DNA of 64,000 nt from Arenicellaceae bacterium (GTDB lineage: Bacteria; Pseudomonadota; Gammaproteobacteria; Arenicellales; Arenicellaceae), in the NCBI GenBank assembly GCA_029246505.1, contig JAQWNC010000005.1, positions 62,001 to 126,000 of the forward strand, read 5' to 3'. Shown here in pieces: positions 10,419 to 20,042 of the stretch; within the stretch, counting starts at the first letter, position 1, and every line of letters begins with the position of its first letter. The notes under the pieces were generated by a model, which was not told the DNA's origin, ran no database searches, and saw nothing but the letters and a program-made list of their open reading frames with translations. The position numbers and the translations under genes are program-made.

Positions 10419-12667
10419 ATAATTTGCAAAATGGCTACAACGATCCTCTGGATGCATTTGAGCCAAAACAGGCTAGGCAATTAAGTCGTCGAGAGTTCAT
10501 TAAGTTAAGTGGTATGGGTGCTGGGTTGGCACTAGCAGTCGTTTCGGTACCTTTTAGTAAATCGGCTACTGCAGCAACTGATGGTGTTGAATACAATCTT
10601 TTTATCCAAATTAATTCTGACGGAGTAATTCGAATTTATTCTCCTAACCCTGAAGTGGGGCAAGGTATAAAAACTGCTCTACCAATGGTAGTTGCAGAAG
10701 AGTTGGATGCGAATTGGAGCGATGTAGTAATTGAAAATTCTCCAATTGCTGATGAATACGGCCGACAAGTGGCTGGTGGTTCCCGATCGGTGCCTACACG
10801 ATGGGATGAACTTCGGGCGGCTGGCGCGGGAGTACGGGCTATGCTGATAGAAGCTGCTGCTGGTGAATGGAGCGTGCCTTCTAGCGAAGTTACAACAAAC
10901 CAGTCAATGCTCATTCATGCTTTTTCAGACCGTAGAATTAGCTATGGAGAAGTAGCTAATTTAGCCGGTGAATTAAGCCCGCCAATGGTTGATTCACTCA
11001 CATTTAAAAACCCAGAAGAGTATCGCTTGCTCGGTACTCGAATTACGGGAACTGACAATATGGCCTTGGTTACTGGTAAGCCTATATTTGGGATAGATTT
11101 ACAACTGCCAAATATGTTGTACGCCAGTTACACCAAGTGCCCGACAATTGGTGGGCGAGTAGTAAAAGCTAATCTTGATGAAATTAAAGCCTTACCAGGT
11201 GTGATAACGGCGTTTGTGCTTGAGGGTACGGTTGGAGTTACTTCATTTGATCCTAGAGGTGTGTCCGTTGCCCCCGGTGTTGCAATTGTTGCGGAATCTA
11301 CGTGGCAAAGCTTTAAGGCTCGTGATAGCTTAAAGATTGGATGGGATACTAGTGAAGCTTCCAGTGACTCGTGGAGTGATTATGTGGAAGCGGCAGAAGA
11401 ATTAAGAGGAAAAGAAGGCGCCGCTGTCCTACTTGAACAAGGTACTGCCGCTCAGGTTATAAATGATGCTGCTACTAAGGTTTCTAGTCAGTATGGTTTC
11501 GGTTTTGTTTCTCATGCGCAATTAGAGCCTCAAAGCTGCGTTGCCCATTGGCGAGAAAACATGATGGAGATATGGAGCACATCGCAAACTCAATCCGAGG
11601 TAAGAGGGTCGGTGGCTGCACTTTTAGACATGCCAAAGGAAAACGTAATTGCCCACCAGTATAGAGGTGGTGGCGGATTTGGTCGAAGGCTCGATAACGA
11701 CTACGTGCGTGAAGCTGCTCTAATTGCGCAGCGAGTAGATGCTCCGGTGAAACTGCAATGGTCTCGCGAAGACGACATGGCGTTTGACTTTTTTCGTGTT
11801 GGCGGATTTTATAACATGCAAGCAAGCGTTGACGAAAACGGCAAACTTAATGCCTGGAACAGCCATGCGATCTGTCTTTCAGCGGATGGTGAGAAACCCA
11901 ACTCTGGTGCTGGTCTTAGGCCAATGGACTTCCCACGAGAAATGTTGGAACATTTTAAACATACACAGACACTCCTGCCATCGAAAACACCAACAGGTCC
12001 GTGGAGAGCACCGAGTTCAAATTCGTACGCTTTTGTGGAGCAAAGTTTCGTGCATGAAATGGCTGTAGTTGCTCAACGGGATCATTTAGAGTTTTTGATA
12101 GAGTCTTTAGGGGAACCTAAGTGGTTTAAAGAGGGAGATTCAGCTTCTTTGAATACTGCGCGAGCAATTAACGTAATCAAAACTGTGGCTGAACGTGCTG
12201 GTTGGGGAACGAAGCAACAACCCGTAGGTCGTGCATTGGGTTTATCGTTTTACTTTTGTCATGCGGGATATGTTGCGGAAGTCGCCGATGTTAGCGTGGA
12301 TAAAGATAAAAAAATTACCGTACATAAAGTTTGGATGGCGGTAGATGTTGGGCCTGTATTGAATTTAAGTGCTGCGGAGAATCAGTGCCAAGGTGGAGTG
12401 ATAGATGGAATTAGTACATTGATGGGGTTAGAGATCACTATGACAAAAGGTCGGGTAGATCAGTCTAATTTTGATGAATATCCTCTATTAAGAATTAGTT
12501 CGCGGCCTAAAATCGACGTGCACTTTGTAAAGAGTGAGTACTCACCAACAGGATTGGGTGAGCCCGCATTTCCACCGTTAGCTGCGGCAGTTTGTAACGC
12601 TATTTACTCCGTTACAGGTGACCGCATACGAGATCTCCCAATACGAAAAGCTGGATATACGATTTAG
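10415..12667 (+). CDS. Molybdopterin-binding large subunit, IorB type, Tat-exported, copy 2
   Basis: 750 residues, paralogue of 7392-9641. It has the same twin-arginine signal ([12 protein letters not shown]), RGGGGFGRR and [14 protein letters not shown] motifs, so it should be active and periplasmic. Divergence from copy 1 is scattered; around residues 255-290 and the last 150 residues several substitutions change charge or size (for example [10 protein letters not shown] against [10 protein letters not shown]), which may alter substrate range. That reading is inference. Start GTG at 10415 behind AGGAGG. A symporter operon follows 130 bases downstream and could supply the substrate or handle the product. 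Confidence 0.92.
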   Translation: MNNLQNGYNDPLDAFEPKQARQLSRREFIKLSGMGAGLALAVVSVPFSKSATAATDGVEYNLFIQINSDGVIRIYSPNPEVGQGIKTALPMVVAEELDANWSDVVIENSPIADEYGRQVAGGSRSVPTRWDELRAAGAGVRAMLIEAAAGEWSVPSSEVTTNQSMLIHAFSDRRISYGEVANLAGELSPPMVDSLTFKNPEEYRLLGTRITGTDNMALVTGKPIFGIDLQLPNMLYASYTKCPTIGGRVVKANLDEIKALPGVITAFVLEGTVGVTSFDPRGVSVAPGVAIVAESTWQSFKARDSLKIGWDTSEASSDSWSDYVEAAEELRGKEGAAVLLEQGTAAQVINDAATKVSSQYGFGFVSHAQLEPQSCVAHWRENMMEIWSTSQTQSEVRGSVAALLDMPKENVIAHQYRGGGGFGRRLDNDYVREAALIAQRVDAPVKLQWSREDDMAFDFFRVGGFYNMQASVDENGKLNAWNSHAICLSADGEKPNSGAGLRPMDFPREMLEHFKHTQTLLPSKTPTGPWRAPSSNSYAFVEQSFVHEMAVVAQRDHLEFLIESLGEPKWFKEGDSASLNTARAINVIKTVAERAGWGTKQQPVGRALGLSFYFCHAGYVAEVADVSVDKDKKITVHKVWMAVDVGPVLNLSAAENQCQGGVIDGISTLMGLEITMTKGRVDQSNFDEYPLLRISSRPKIDVHFVKSEYSPTGLGEPAFPPLAAAVCNAIYSVTGDRIRDLPIRKAGYTI

Positions 12668-12687
12668 CTACAATAATTAAAATATAA

Positions 12688-12722
12688 ATGGCTATAAAGG
12701 TCCACTCTGTGTAGTCATTTTT
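12688..12722 (+). terminator. Hairpin terminator after iorB copy 2
   Basis: ATGGCTATA pairs imperfectly with TGTAGTCAT, followed by five T. It is the diverged counterpart of 9662-9694, with paired positions partly compensated. Confidence 0.4.
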
Positions 12723-12744
12723 CGTAAACTAAATTAGGGTAATT

Positions 12745-12782
12745 TAGTTACTCCAATATACTTATTCAGTATTCCGTAACTA
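12745..12782. promoter_or_regulatory. Long inverted repeat ahead of the symporter operon
   Basis: TAGTTAC and GTAACTA, a perfect 7+7 dyad with 24 bases between, ends 15 bases before the start of the small symporter subunit. It could form a leader hairpin or be a protein site. Function unknown. Confidence 0.3.
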
Positions 12783-12797
12783 GGTCAAAACATAAAA

Positions 12798-13085
12798 ATG
12801 AATGATACAAATACCTATTGGCAAGCGAATTTGCGCTTAATTGCTAAGCTACTACTTATATGGTTTTCAGTTCCATTTCTAGGTGGCATTGTATTCGTAG
12901 ATTTATTAAATGAAGTACGTTTTGGTGGTTATAAGTTGGGGTTTTGGATTGCCCAGCAAGGATCAATCTATCTGTTTGTTGTACTTATTTTTATTTACGC
13001 TAAGCAAATGAATAAACTTGATGATAAATTTTCTAACGACAAGTTGGAAGAGCTTGATAGCGATACATGCGCTAGGGACGAGTAA
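12798..13085 (+). CDS. DUF4212 small subunit of a sodium/solute symporter
   Basis: 95 residues with two hydrophobic segments (about 20-40 and 52-72). This matches the small protein regularly encoded ahead of VC_2705-type sodium:solute symporters (DUF4212). The family pattern is visible: YWQANLRLI near the N terminus, FLGGIVFVDLLN, and GFWIAQQGSIYLFVVLIF. Its stop and the next start overlap as TAATG, so translation is coupled. Its biochemical role is not established; it probably helps assemble or regulate the transporter in the inner membrane. Confidence 0.88.
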   Translation: MNDTNTYWQANLRLIAKLLLIWFSVPFLGGIVFVDLLNEVRFGGYKLGFWIAQQGSIYLFVVLIFIYAKQMNKLDDKFSNDKLEELDSDTCARDE

Positions 13086-14797
13086 TGGAACTACGAGAAT
13101 TAACATACATCGTTGTTGGACTTACGTTTCTGCTTTATGTGGGCATTGCTATCTGGGCAAGAGCCGGATCTACTAAAGAATTTTATGTGGCTGGGGGAAG
13201 TGTAAATCCTATCGCTAATGGAATGGCAACCGCAGCTGACTGGATGTCAGCGGCTTCATTTATATCAATGGCCGGGCTCATAGGATTTGCTTATGACGGA
13301 TATGGAGGATCAGTTTTTTTACTAGGTTGGACCGGCGGCTATGTACTTTTGGCCACCTGTATAGCCCCATATTTACGCAAGTACGGTAAATATACAGTGC
13401 CGGAATTTATCGGTGAACGTTATTACTCTAAAGCGGCGCGTTTGGTGGCTGTAGCCTGTTTGATAATCGCATCCCTTACGTATGTTATTGGTCAAATGAA
13501 AGGTATTGGCGTTGCGTTTAGTCGGTTTTTAGAAATAGGGTACGAGCAGGGCCTAATTATAGGGATGGTTATAGTGTTCTTTTACGCCGTACTAGGTGGA
13601 ATGAAAGGAATTACCTATACGCAGATCGCTCAATATATGGTCTTAATATTTGCCTACACTATACCCGCGATATTCATTTCTATTCAGCTGACTGGTAATG
13701 CGGTACCCCAATTGGGGCTTGGTAGTACTTTGCTTAGTGATGGCACATATATATTGGATAAACTAGATTTGGTACTGACCGATATAGGTTTTAAGGAGTA
13801 CACCACCACGGCTAGATTAAGTACGCTGAATATGTTTTTTTACACAATGTCGTTGATGATTGGTACGGCCGGGTTACCGCATGTCATTATTCGTTTTTTT
13901 ACTGTTCCAAGTGTTAAGGATGCTCGAATTTCAGCTGGCTGGGCGCTGGTTTTTATCGCGATTTTATATACTACGGCACCGGCGATAGCGGCTATGGCGC
14001 GACTGAACCTAACAAACACTATTGAGCCAATACCCGGAGAGTATTTAGCCTACGACGAGAGACCTCAGTGGTTTAAGAATTGGGAGGTGACAGGTTTACT
14101 TGAGTATGAAGATAAAAACGAGGATGGGCTTATTCAATATAATGCCGACCCAGAGACTAATGAAATGGTCAATATTGATAATGATATTTTGGTATTAGCG
14201 AATCCTGAAATAGCGGGATTACCTAATTGGGTTATAGCTTTGGTCGCAGCTGGCGGTTTAGCCGCGGCACTATCGACAGCGGCAGGGCTCTTGTTGGCGA
14301 TGTCTTCTGCCATCTCCCATGATTTACTTAAAGGTGTTTTAAAACCAGATATTTCTGAACGAGGTGAGTTAACTGCATCTCGATTTTTTATGGGTTTAAC
14401 TGTGCTGGTGGCCGGGTATCTTGGGCTTAGTCCGCCTGACTTTGTTGCTGGTACAGTTGCATTGGCTTTTGGTTTGGCAGCAGCCTCGTTATTCCCTGTA
14501 ATAGTGTTAGGTATTTTCTATAAGCCGATGAACACTGCAGGGGCTATTTTTGGTATGTTGGCCGGTATAGGTGTTACCTTATTTTATGTGTTCCAACACA
14601 GTGGCATCATGTTTGTAAAAGAAACGGCATTTTTAGGCAATATGAGTCCAAATTGGTTCTTTGGAATTGAACCCAATGCTTTTGGGGCAGTCGGTGCAAT
14701 AGTAAACTTTGTAGTGGCTCTAGTAGTCTGTAGATTCACGTTAAAGCCGCCTAAAGAAGTGTTGACTTTAGTTGACCGGATACGCTCGCCAGGATAA
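13085..14797 (+). CDS. Sodium:solute symporter, VC_2705 (ActP-like) subfamily
   Basis: 570 residues with about 13 hydrophobic segments, the SSS fold used to import small organic acids such as acetate or propionate with Na+. Motifs include EFYVAGGSVNPIANGMATAADWMSAASFI near the N terminus, GGMKGITYTQIAQY, GLPHVIIRFFTVPS and the AAGGLAAALSTAAGLLLAMSSAISHD stretch lining the ion path. A hydrophilic loop near residue 340 carries DKNEDGLIQYN, which resembles an EF-hand-like calcium loop. It overlaps the DUF4212 gene by one base. The substrate is not determined by sequence. Confidence 0.9.
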   Translation: MELRELTYIVVGLTFLLYVGIAIWARAGSTKEFYVAGGSVNPIANGMATAADWMSAASFISMAGLIGFAYDGYGGSVFLLGWTGGYVLLATCIAPYLRKYGKYTVPEFIGERYYSKAARLVAVACLIIASLTYVIGQMKGIGVAFSRFLEIGYEQGLIIGMVIVFFYAVLGGMKGITYTQIAQYMVLIFAYTIPAIFISIQLTGNAVPQLGLGSTLLSDGTYILDKLDLVLTDIGFKEYTTTARLSTLNMFFYTMSLMIGTAGLPHVIIRFFTVPSVKDARISAGWALVFIAILYTTAPAIAAMARLNLTNTIEPIPGEYLAYDERPQWFKNWEVTGLLEYEDKNEDGLIQYNADPETNEMVNIDNDILVLANPEIAGLPNWVIALVAAGGLAAALSTAAGLLLAMSSAISHDLLKGVLKPDISERGELTASRFFMGLTVLVAGYLGLSPPDFVAGTVALAFGLAAASLFPVIVLGIFYKPMNTAGAIFGMLAGIGVTLFYVFQHSGIMFVKETAFLGNMSPNWFFGIEPNAFGAVGAIVNFVVALVVCRFTLKPPKEVLTLVDRIRSPG

Positions 14798-14866
14798 AAG
14801 CAAACAAGTTGTCCATAATATAAGTAGAAGAAAAGAAGCCAGTTGTTTTGTACTTTTAAGACCTAG

Positions 14867-15841
14867 TTAAAGGTTTACCACTATTGGTTTGTATATCGAT
14901 TGGGAGCGATGAGCATCAATCGAAGTAGCAATTTCTTCTGGCCGTTTGAGTCGTTTTACTTGTTTAAATAGCTTGTCGGCTTGTACATATTCTCGTCGAA
15001 GATAGCTAAGCCATTGTTTAATCCTGTTTGCGACATGCTTAGATTCGTAGACTTCTTCGGTGACTCTGCTGAAATTGACCATCAGGTCTAATATTTCCAG
15101 CCAGGCAAGCCTGGGAGTAACTCCACTAGATTGAATCTGTCTAGCTAAATCCGGAAAGGATAGGGCGCCACGTCCAAGCATAACGTCCGTACAGGCGCTT
15201 TGGGATACACAGCGATGGTAATCCTTAACGTTCCAAATCTCGCCATTCGCAATTATAGGGATTGGACTTATCTCACTTATGGCTGCAATCGCTTCCCAAT
15301 GAGCGGGTGGTTTGTAACCGTCCTCTTTGGTTCTCGCATGAATACACAGTTCACTGGCATTTGCGTCAAATATTGCCTGACTTATTTCGCGTAGTAATCC
15401 TCGATCACTAAAACCCAATCTTATTTTTGTAGTAACTGGTATGTTTTGGGGTACTGCCCTGCGTATCGAACTAACAATATTGAAAACCCTATTTGGTTCT
15501 TTCAGTATTACTGAGCCACCGTCGTTCCGATTAACGGTTTTGGCTGGACAACCAAAGTTTATGTCGATTCCGGGTGCGCCTAAATTTGCTGCCACCAACG
15601 CACTGGAAGCCATTAATTCAGCATTACCACCTAGAAGTTGAACATACACAGGTGTACCGTTTGTTGTGCAGCCGTTAGTGTGTAATTCTGGGCAAAACCG
15701 ATAGAACACTTTTTTGGGCAAGGTGTGGGTAGTTACCCTGACAAATTCGGTAACACAGCGGCTTATACCCCCAATTCGCGTGAGTAATTCTCGCATGGTG
15801 TGATCGACCACGCCTTCCATCGGTGCTAATAGTATTCTCAC
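14867..15841 (-). CDS. dusC: tRNA-dihydrouridine(16) synthase DusC
   Basis: 324 residues. FMN- and NADPH-dependent reduction of a uridine in the tRNA D-loop (position 16 for DusC). The N terminus MRILLAPMEGVVDHTMRELL holds the flavin-binding loop. FGCPAKTVNRNDGGS contains the catalytic cysteine that protonates the base, and IHARTKEDGYKPPAHW and IIANGEIWN contribute to phosphate binding. Assignment to DusC rather than DusA or DusB rests on the CVTEFVRV segment and the C-terminal RIKQWLSYLRREY motif, both typical of DusC. Cytoplasmic, single gene. Confidence 0.9.
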   Translation of the reverse strand: MRILLAPMEGVVDHTMRELLTRIGGISRCVTEFVRVTTHTLPKKVFYRFCPELHTNGCTTNGTPVYVQLLGGNAELMASSALVAANLGAPGIDINFGCPAKTVNRNDGGSVILKEPNRVFNIVSSIRRAVPQNIPVTTKIRLGFSDRGLLREISQAIFDANASELCIHARTKEDGYKPPAHWEAIAAISEISPIPIIANGEIWNVKDYHRCVSQSACTDVMLGRGALSFPDLARQIQSSGVTPRLAWLEILDLMVNFSRVTEEVYESKHVANRIKQWLSYLRREYVQADKLFKQVKRLKRPEEIATSIDAHRSQSIYKPIVVNL

Positions 15842-15984
15842 GATTTACGTTCTTATTAGCTTAACTAACTTTACCTAGCATAGTCCAAGTAGGCCTAGTG
15901 GTCCTAGATAAAAGTGTCTGGCTATCTACTACTACTTGTTCAGGTTGAGCGTTATTAAGCCAGGCGGTGACGGGTGATAGAGCT

Positions 15985-16368
15985 TTATATTTCAAATATT
16001 TTCGATGATTCAAGAGCTACGAAATAGTGCAGTACCCATGAAGGAGTTACCAATATCTCCCCAGGAACTAGAATATAGTCTTCGCCTGCTAAGGTGACTT
16101 GTAGCTTACCTGTTTCGACATACATAACTTGTTTAGCCGGATGGCTGTGTACTGTTGTTTTTGCTCCTTGGTCGACCTCTATATACCCGATATTAAAGTT
16201 GTCAGCTTGGGTGTTGCGTATGTGAACAACTTCTCTAACGGCTCGAGCTGGCTGGTTATTAATAATACTGTGCTGCACCGGAGGAGATTTTACTGCCTGA
16301 CCCTGTGCATATGCGTAAGTTGATATGCTTAGCAAGGTGAAGGCAATAATTGTTAAGGCTATTCGCAT
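15985..16368 (-). CDS. Secreted single-domain cupin
   Basis: 127 residues: signal peptide (cleavage likely after AYAQ-type residues near 22), then one cupin barrel. Cupin motif 1 is GAKTTVHSHPAKQVMYVETG, with two histidines and a glutamate for a metal ion; motif 2 is LVPGEILVTPSWVLHYF. It may be an isomerase, dioxygenase or binding protein; no function can be given. The frame ends at KIFEI-stop, but a second frame shifted by one base stays open for some 45 codons further (to about 15863) with plausible residues, so the 3' end may have suffered a frameshift. Confidence 0.75.
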   Translation of the reverse strand: MRIALTIIAFTLLSISTYAYAQGQAVKSPPVQHSIINNQPARAVREVVHIRNTQADNFNIGYIEVDQGAKTTVHSHPAKQVMYVETGKLQVTLAGEDYILVPGEILVTPSWVLHYFVALESSKIFEI

Positions 16369-16433
16369 GGCGATTTATTCTCTAAATTATTTTGAATGTT
16401 AAACTAGCAGGTATGATTGTTAATGAATACCTT

Positions 16434-16685
16434 TTAGTCCGCGGCACCTTTCTCAATCTCATCATCTACTGGGATTTCTTGCGCTTCCCAATGTTCAACT
16501 ATCTGTCTAGCTTGGTTATAGCTGGCATCATCAACCATTACACGGACTAGCCCCATCGTTTGAATTTCACCGATTCCACCTTGCAGATGCTCGCCGAAAA
16601 TCTTTGCCTGAATACCTGAGTGTTCAAGTAAATGTAATACCAAATGAGCATCAATAGCACTATTCGCTTGATAAGCTGTTTTCAA
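16434..16685 (-). CDS. DUF2007 small protein
   Basis: 83 residues matching the DUF2007 'putative signal transducing protein' pattern: an opening strand with AYQANSAIDAHLVLHLLEHSGI, then an EHLQGGIGEIQ loop, a VRVMVDDASYNQA segment and a final helix. Ferredoxin-like fold expected; cytoplasmic. Function unknown. It lies seven bases after the end of the decayed exonuclease gene on the same strand, so it may be expressed from that gene's promoter. Confidence 0.8.
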   Translation of the reverse strand: MKTAYQANSAIDAHLVLHLLEHSGIQAKIFGEHLQGGIGEIQTMGLVRVMVDDASYNQARQIVEHWEAQEIPVDDEIEKGAAD

Positions 16686-16692
16686 TGTAAAT

Positions 16693-17352
16693 CTATAGCC
16701 TGAAGTGATTTATAAGGTTTCGCACCTTTAATGATATTGGCTCGTGAAAGCCCTTCCTCGATACCGTATTGGCGAAAAAAGTTGGTGGTACTTCAGATAT
16801 CTTGATTAGATCGTCCGCTGTAAAGCCGAACTCCGACGGTGCAAATGCGTTCACTTGACCTTCCAGAAACTGCAGGAGTTCAACGGTAGCTTCACAATCA
16901 GCAATCGCCCGGTGCAAATCGCATTTTTTAAAGTTCATTTCCGCTGCTAGATTACCTAAAGAGTATGATCTTAAGTTTGGGACCAACCTGCGACTGAGAA
17001 GAAGGGTACACAACATGGTCATTTAATTATTACGATTGAATTGCTGTAGTTCATTAGTGATAAAGCCACCGTCAAATGAAGTATTATGCGCGACGGTAGG
17101 CGATTCACTCAAAAATTCAACCAGACCTTCCAGCACCATTTTAATTGGGGGAGCTTCTGTGACCATCTCGTTAGTAATGCCAGTTATTGCTATTACTTCA
17201 TAGGGGATGCGAGTTTGAGGGTTGACTAATGATTAAAACGAATCGATAACAATGCCATCTCTGGTTCTTAACGCACAAATTTCCGTAATGCGGGCCCCTT
17301 GATGATGCGAGAAACCCGTCGTTTCGATATCGATGACGACAAAGTCGGTCAT
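16693..17352 (-). pseudogene. DnaQ-like 3'-5' exonuclease with two in-frame stop codons
   Basis: Reading from an ATG at 17352 one frame gives a complete 220-codon DEDD exonuclease interrupted by two TAA codons, at 17233-17235 (codon 40) and 17023-17025 (codon 110). All three exonuclease motifs lie in that one frame: ExoI VVIDIETTGF near the start, ExoII TVAHNTSFDGGF in the middle, and ExoIII HRAIADCEATVELL near residue 140. No frameshift is needed. The first stop is one base from GAA or CAA. The open 3' part (16693-17022) lacks motifs I and II and cannot be a working nuclease. Either a young pseudogene or two sequence errors. Confidence 0.85.
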
Positions 17353-17400
17353 TTCAGTATCTGGATGACTGATTTATTCAAATTGCTGAGCTTGACCGAT

Positions 17401-17431
17401 GAATATCCCGAGCTTTTAGCTCAGGATATTC
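17401..17431 (-). repeat. Strong 13-bp hairpin behind the ThuA gene
   Basis: GAATATCCCGAGC and GCTCAGGATATTC form 13 pairs (one mismatch that becomes G-U in RNA on the minus strand) around a five-base loop. It sits 36 bases past the ThuA stop and about 50 bases before the exonuclease start. There is no T-run, so it may be a processing or attenuation structure rather than a classic terminator. Confidence 0.6.
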
Positions 17432-17466
17432 TCGGTCTAAGGCCACATTCTATTCTTTTAAACGAC

Positions 17467-18303
17467 TTACTTAGTCGACTGTACTACGTCGCCGGTCGCT
17501 GCCCACTCCGTGCCGCGCCCGAACGTCAGGCGGAAAGTCTGGCCCCTAACATTTTCGATGCCATGACCAAAAGCCGTGACAAACACGCGACCATCGCCGT
17601 AGTCTGTAGTCCATAACATTGGTTGGTCACGCCCTGCTCCAAGTACCGGCTGTCTGGGGCTATCGCCATAGAGACTGTGATCATCGTAAGCTGTTGCGAG
17701 CACATGGTATGAACCCTCCGGCTGCCATATAAGATTAGCGTAGAGTTCGTCGTTATCCTGCTGTAAAGGGCCGAGTCCTCGGGTTATCGGATGATCAGGG
17801 TCCACTATGTCAATTGCGAAGCTGTGGGCCGGCGAGTGATGGCCATTGTTGGGTCGATAACTTCCTCCACTCATTTCTTCGTAGGCTGGCCAATCACGAA
17901 AAGCTGACAGGGCGGCGTGATACAACACGAGCCCTTTACCGGAACGGACGAAGGCTTGGACGGCATCTTGAGTCTCGGTGCCCCAAGCCAGTCGTTGATC
18001 GCTACCATTCGAGTAGTTCAGTATCAAAACGTCATACGGAGCCAGTGTAACGGAGCCAACACCGCGAAACTCCTCCATTACGCGAACATCGAACCGCTCA
18101 GTCTCCTCTAACGCCTTTCTAAGTTCGGGTGTTGTGTCCCGCCATGCGTGGGAAGACGAGTGCTGCCCGGTAATGATCAACGCTCGCAGTTTTTGTTGTT
18201 CCGTGCCGTCACCATTCTGAGCCGACGCAACGCCTGAAGCGATTTGTACGCACGTCAACAGGGCTATGATGAATAAAACAGTGCTACTTTTATTCGAAAA
18301 CAT
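17467..18303 (-). CDS. Exported ThuA-domain protein
   Basis: 278 residues: signal peptide (about 1-28), then a ThuA-like class I glutamine-amidotransferase-fold domain. Recognisable are RALIITGQHSSSHAW at the start of the domain, PYDVLILNYSNG, the VRSGKGLVLYHAALSAFRDW stretch, HSFAIDIVDPDHPITRGL, and WTTDYGDGRVFVTAFGHG near the end. ThuA proteins are linked to sugar use (trehalose, keto-sugars), but most exported members have no known activity. The DNA is clearly richer in G+C than its neighbours, which suggests acquisition from elsewhere. It lies 60 bases behind the arylsulfotransferase-like gene on the same strand. Confidence 0.85.
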   Translation of the reverse strand: MFSNKSSTVLFIIALLTCVQIASGVASAQNGDGTEQQKLRALIITGQHSSSHAWRDTTPELRKALEETERFDVRVMEEFRGVGSVTLAPYDVLILNYSNGSDQRLAWGTETQDAVQAFVRSGKGLVLYHAALSAFRDWPAYEEMSGGSYRPNNGHHSPAHSFAIDIVDPDHPITRGLGPLQQDNDELYANLIWQPEGSYHVLATAYDDHSLYGDSPRQPVLGAGRDQPMLWTTDYGDGRVFVTAFGHGIENVRGQTFRLTFGRGTEWAATGDVVQSTK

Positions 18304-18364
18304 ATTTGGTTCTCCAAGGAAATCGCATTCTACTGCTGGTTATATATTTATCTGAATAAAACAA

Positions 18365-19957
18365 TTACTCAGACTGCTCTGGACGATTGGGACGGGCCTG
18401 CTCGGCCGTGTGTAATTCTGTAATTTTACCGAGCGGAGTCAAATCTTTACCCGCAAGTCCAAGGTAATCAGGTGCGTAGCGCACGATTCGAAATGCTGAG
18501 TTAAAATGATCAGCCACTTCGTCTGTCATGATCGTATAAATACCATACTCGTCTCCAGTACGATTTCCAACTGGGTTAATGTATTCCCATACCACTTCTT
18601 TATCAGGTGTCACCTCGAAAAAGTGCCCATGTGCACCTGAGTTAATGACTGTGTTACCGTTTGGCATGCGCTGCGCCCCGGAAATATAGTCACTATAAAA
18701 AGAGTTCGGTAATGCACCGGAATAATTCCAAACGATTTGTTTTGAAATATTATGCCCCACATTTGGTCCGCGCTGAGGCGGGTCATCGTACCCGCCGTCC
18801 ATTTGTGATACGTACTCGCCTTCTTCCATAGTACCTTTATAAGGGTTGACCTCTAGTACTGATGAGTATGTGTTTCCAAGTCGACGGCTGCCGTTGTCGA
18901 ATATCAAAAAATTTCCTGCCCCGGGTAGCTCTCCTTTCATAGGCGTCACTTCTTTTTCACGTATCCATTGAACGTCATGAGTGAAAAAGATCTGTTGATG
19001 ACCGTTAATGCTTGATTGACCTTCGTTAGTCACTGATGGGCAATCACCCGCATCGTGCGCGCATGGGTTTCCCCAGCGATAAACAAAATCACCATCATTA
19101 CCAGCGGCTAGTGCAATACTTTTGTCAGGGTCACCGGTGATAAAAGTAGCACCGTGATCAATCACCATAACCTCACTATTTGCAGAGTTACTGATTATAA
19201 TCTGATCAAGTATTTCATTGTGATCAAACGCGTTGACGTGAATCCAGTCCCCGCTAACTCCATCGGCATAATTAAGATCCATTTTGCCTGGCGAGTCGGC
19301 AATTACGCCGTAGGTAGGCAAATCAGGGTTTATATCCTGAACGATATGGTCAGAGACATTCCATTCCCAGATGACATTGCCGTCCATATCGACTTCCACA
19401 AGCCCATCAGGTCGAGATGTGTAGTCATCACGCAGTTCTGGGTCAGCACCTAAAGCGATAGCGTCTTCATGAGTGATGGCTCGAGTCGAGACATACATTA
19501 ACGTTCTTTGCTCTAGCTTTGGGTTCCATATCATGCGGAAATCATGGTGCGGTGTGTAGCCCTCGCGCTCTTCGTCGTGCTGCCAAATCACTTCTCCTTC
19601 CCAATTAATTAACTGATAAATCGCTCCGCTTCGGTTTCCTTTTCCTGCTTTATCAACAGTTCCTCTCAATAGGTTCCCATCTTCAAGTAAACGGGCGTGT
19701 TTTTCTACCGCCTCGGAATCGGGCACGCTGAAACCTTCAGGGTATGGCCACGTATGTACCACACGACCTTCCATATCTATCAGGTAGGTGTTTTTGCCCC
19801 GAAACGGGCTAAATAGAGTATAGCCATTAGATGCCTTTGCCGGATCATATTGAATTAGTTCGGTGGGTCCCTGAAAAACTTCATAAGCACTTGAATTGAG
19901 AGTAATGACTAGTAAGCCAGCAAATAGTGATGCTAAAAGTATTTTTTTTATATTCAC
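18365..19957 (-). CDS. Exported arylsulfotransferase (ASST)-family protein
   Basis: 530 residues with a signal peptide (1-24) and a beta-propeller of the bacterial aryl-sulfate sulfotransferase type. Propeller strands repeat a pattern such as TYLIDMEGRVVHTWPYP, VEVDMDGNVIWEWN and EVTPDKEVVWEYINP. Histidines in TPHHDFRM, HVNAFDHNEI and FFTHDVQWI line up with positions that could form the active centre; ASST uses a histidine as sulfate carrier. PAPS-independent sulfate transfer between phenols is the family reaction. Whether this protein does that is unknown, since many ASST-like propellers are uncharacterised. It is followed by the ThuA gene and preceded by a DUF6152 gene. Confidence 0.8.
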   Translation of the reverse strand: MNIKKILLASLFAGLLVITLNSSAYEVFQGPTELIQYDPAKASNGYTLFSPFRGKNTYLIDMEGRVVHTWPYPEGFSVPDSEAVEKHARLLEDGNLLRGTVDKAGKGNRSGAIYQLINWEGEVIWQHDEEREGYTPHHDFRMIWNPKLEQRTLMYVSTRAITHEDAIALGADPELRDDYTSRPDGLVEVDMDGNVIWEWNVSDHIVQDINPDLPTYGVIADSPGKMDLNYADGVSGDWIHVNAFDHNEILDQIIISNSANSEVMVIDHGATFITGDPDKSIALAAGNDGDFVYRWGNPCAHDAGDCPSVTNEGQSSINGHQQIFFTHDVQWIREKEVTPMKGELPGAGNFLIFDNGSRRLGNTYSSVLEVNPYKGTMEEGEYVSQMDGGYDDPPQRGPNVGHNISKQIVWNYSGALPNSFYSDYISGAQRMPNGNTVINSGAHGHFFEVTPDKEVVWEYINPVGNRTGDEYGIYTIMTDEVADHFNSAFRIVRYAPDYLGLAGKDLTPLGKITELHTAEQARPNRPEQSE

Positions 19958-20042
19958 GCAAATTCTCCGGTGTTTTTAACTATTGAAAGTGATTTGATGA
20001 TCACTTTATTCAATTAGATTTCGGGTTGGTAATGGGTGTGGA

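Larger units (their letters stand above)
9861..12722 (+). repeat. Direct duplication, unit 2 (promoter region-iorA-iorB-terminator)
   Basis: Second copy of the unit at 6839-9694. The small subunits differ by about 10 of 159 residues by eye, and the large subunits differ more but align end to end. Many differences are synonymous, so the duplication is not brand new and both copies have stayed intact. Confidence 0.9.

Noticed and set aside
15863-15984. Open +1 frame behind the secreted cupin
   Set aside because: Plausible residues, but no homology I recognise and no upstream start; noted only as a possible frameshifted tail.
17023-17235. TAA readthrough (recoding) in the exonuclease
   Set aside because: Many neighbouring genes end at TAA, and no recoding signal is visible; decay or error is simpler.
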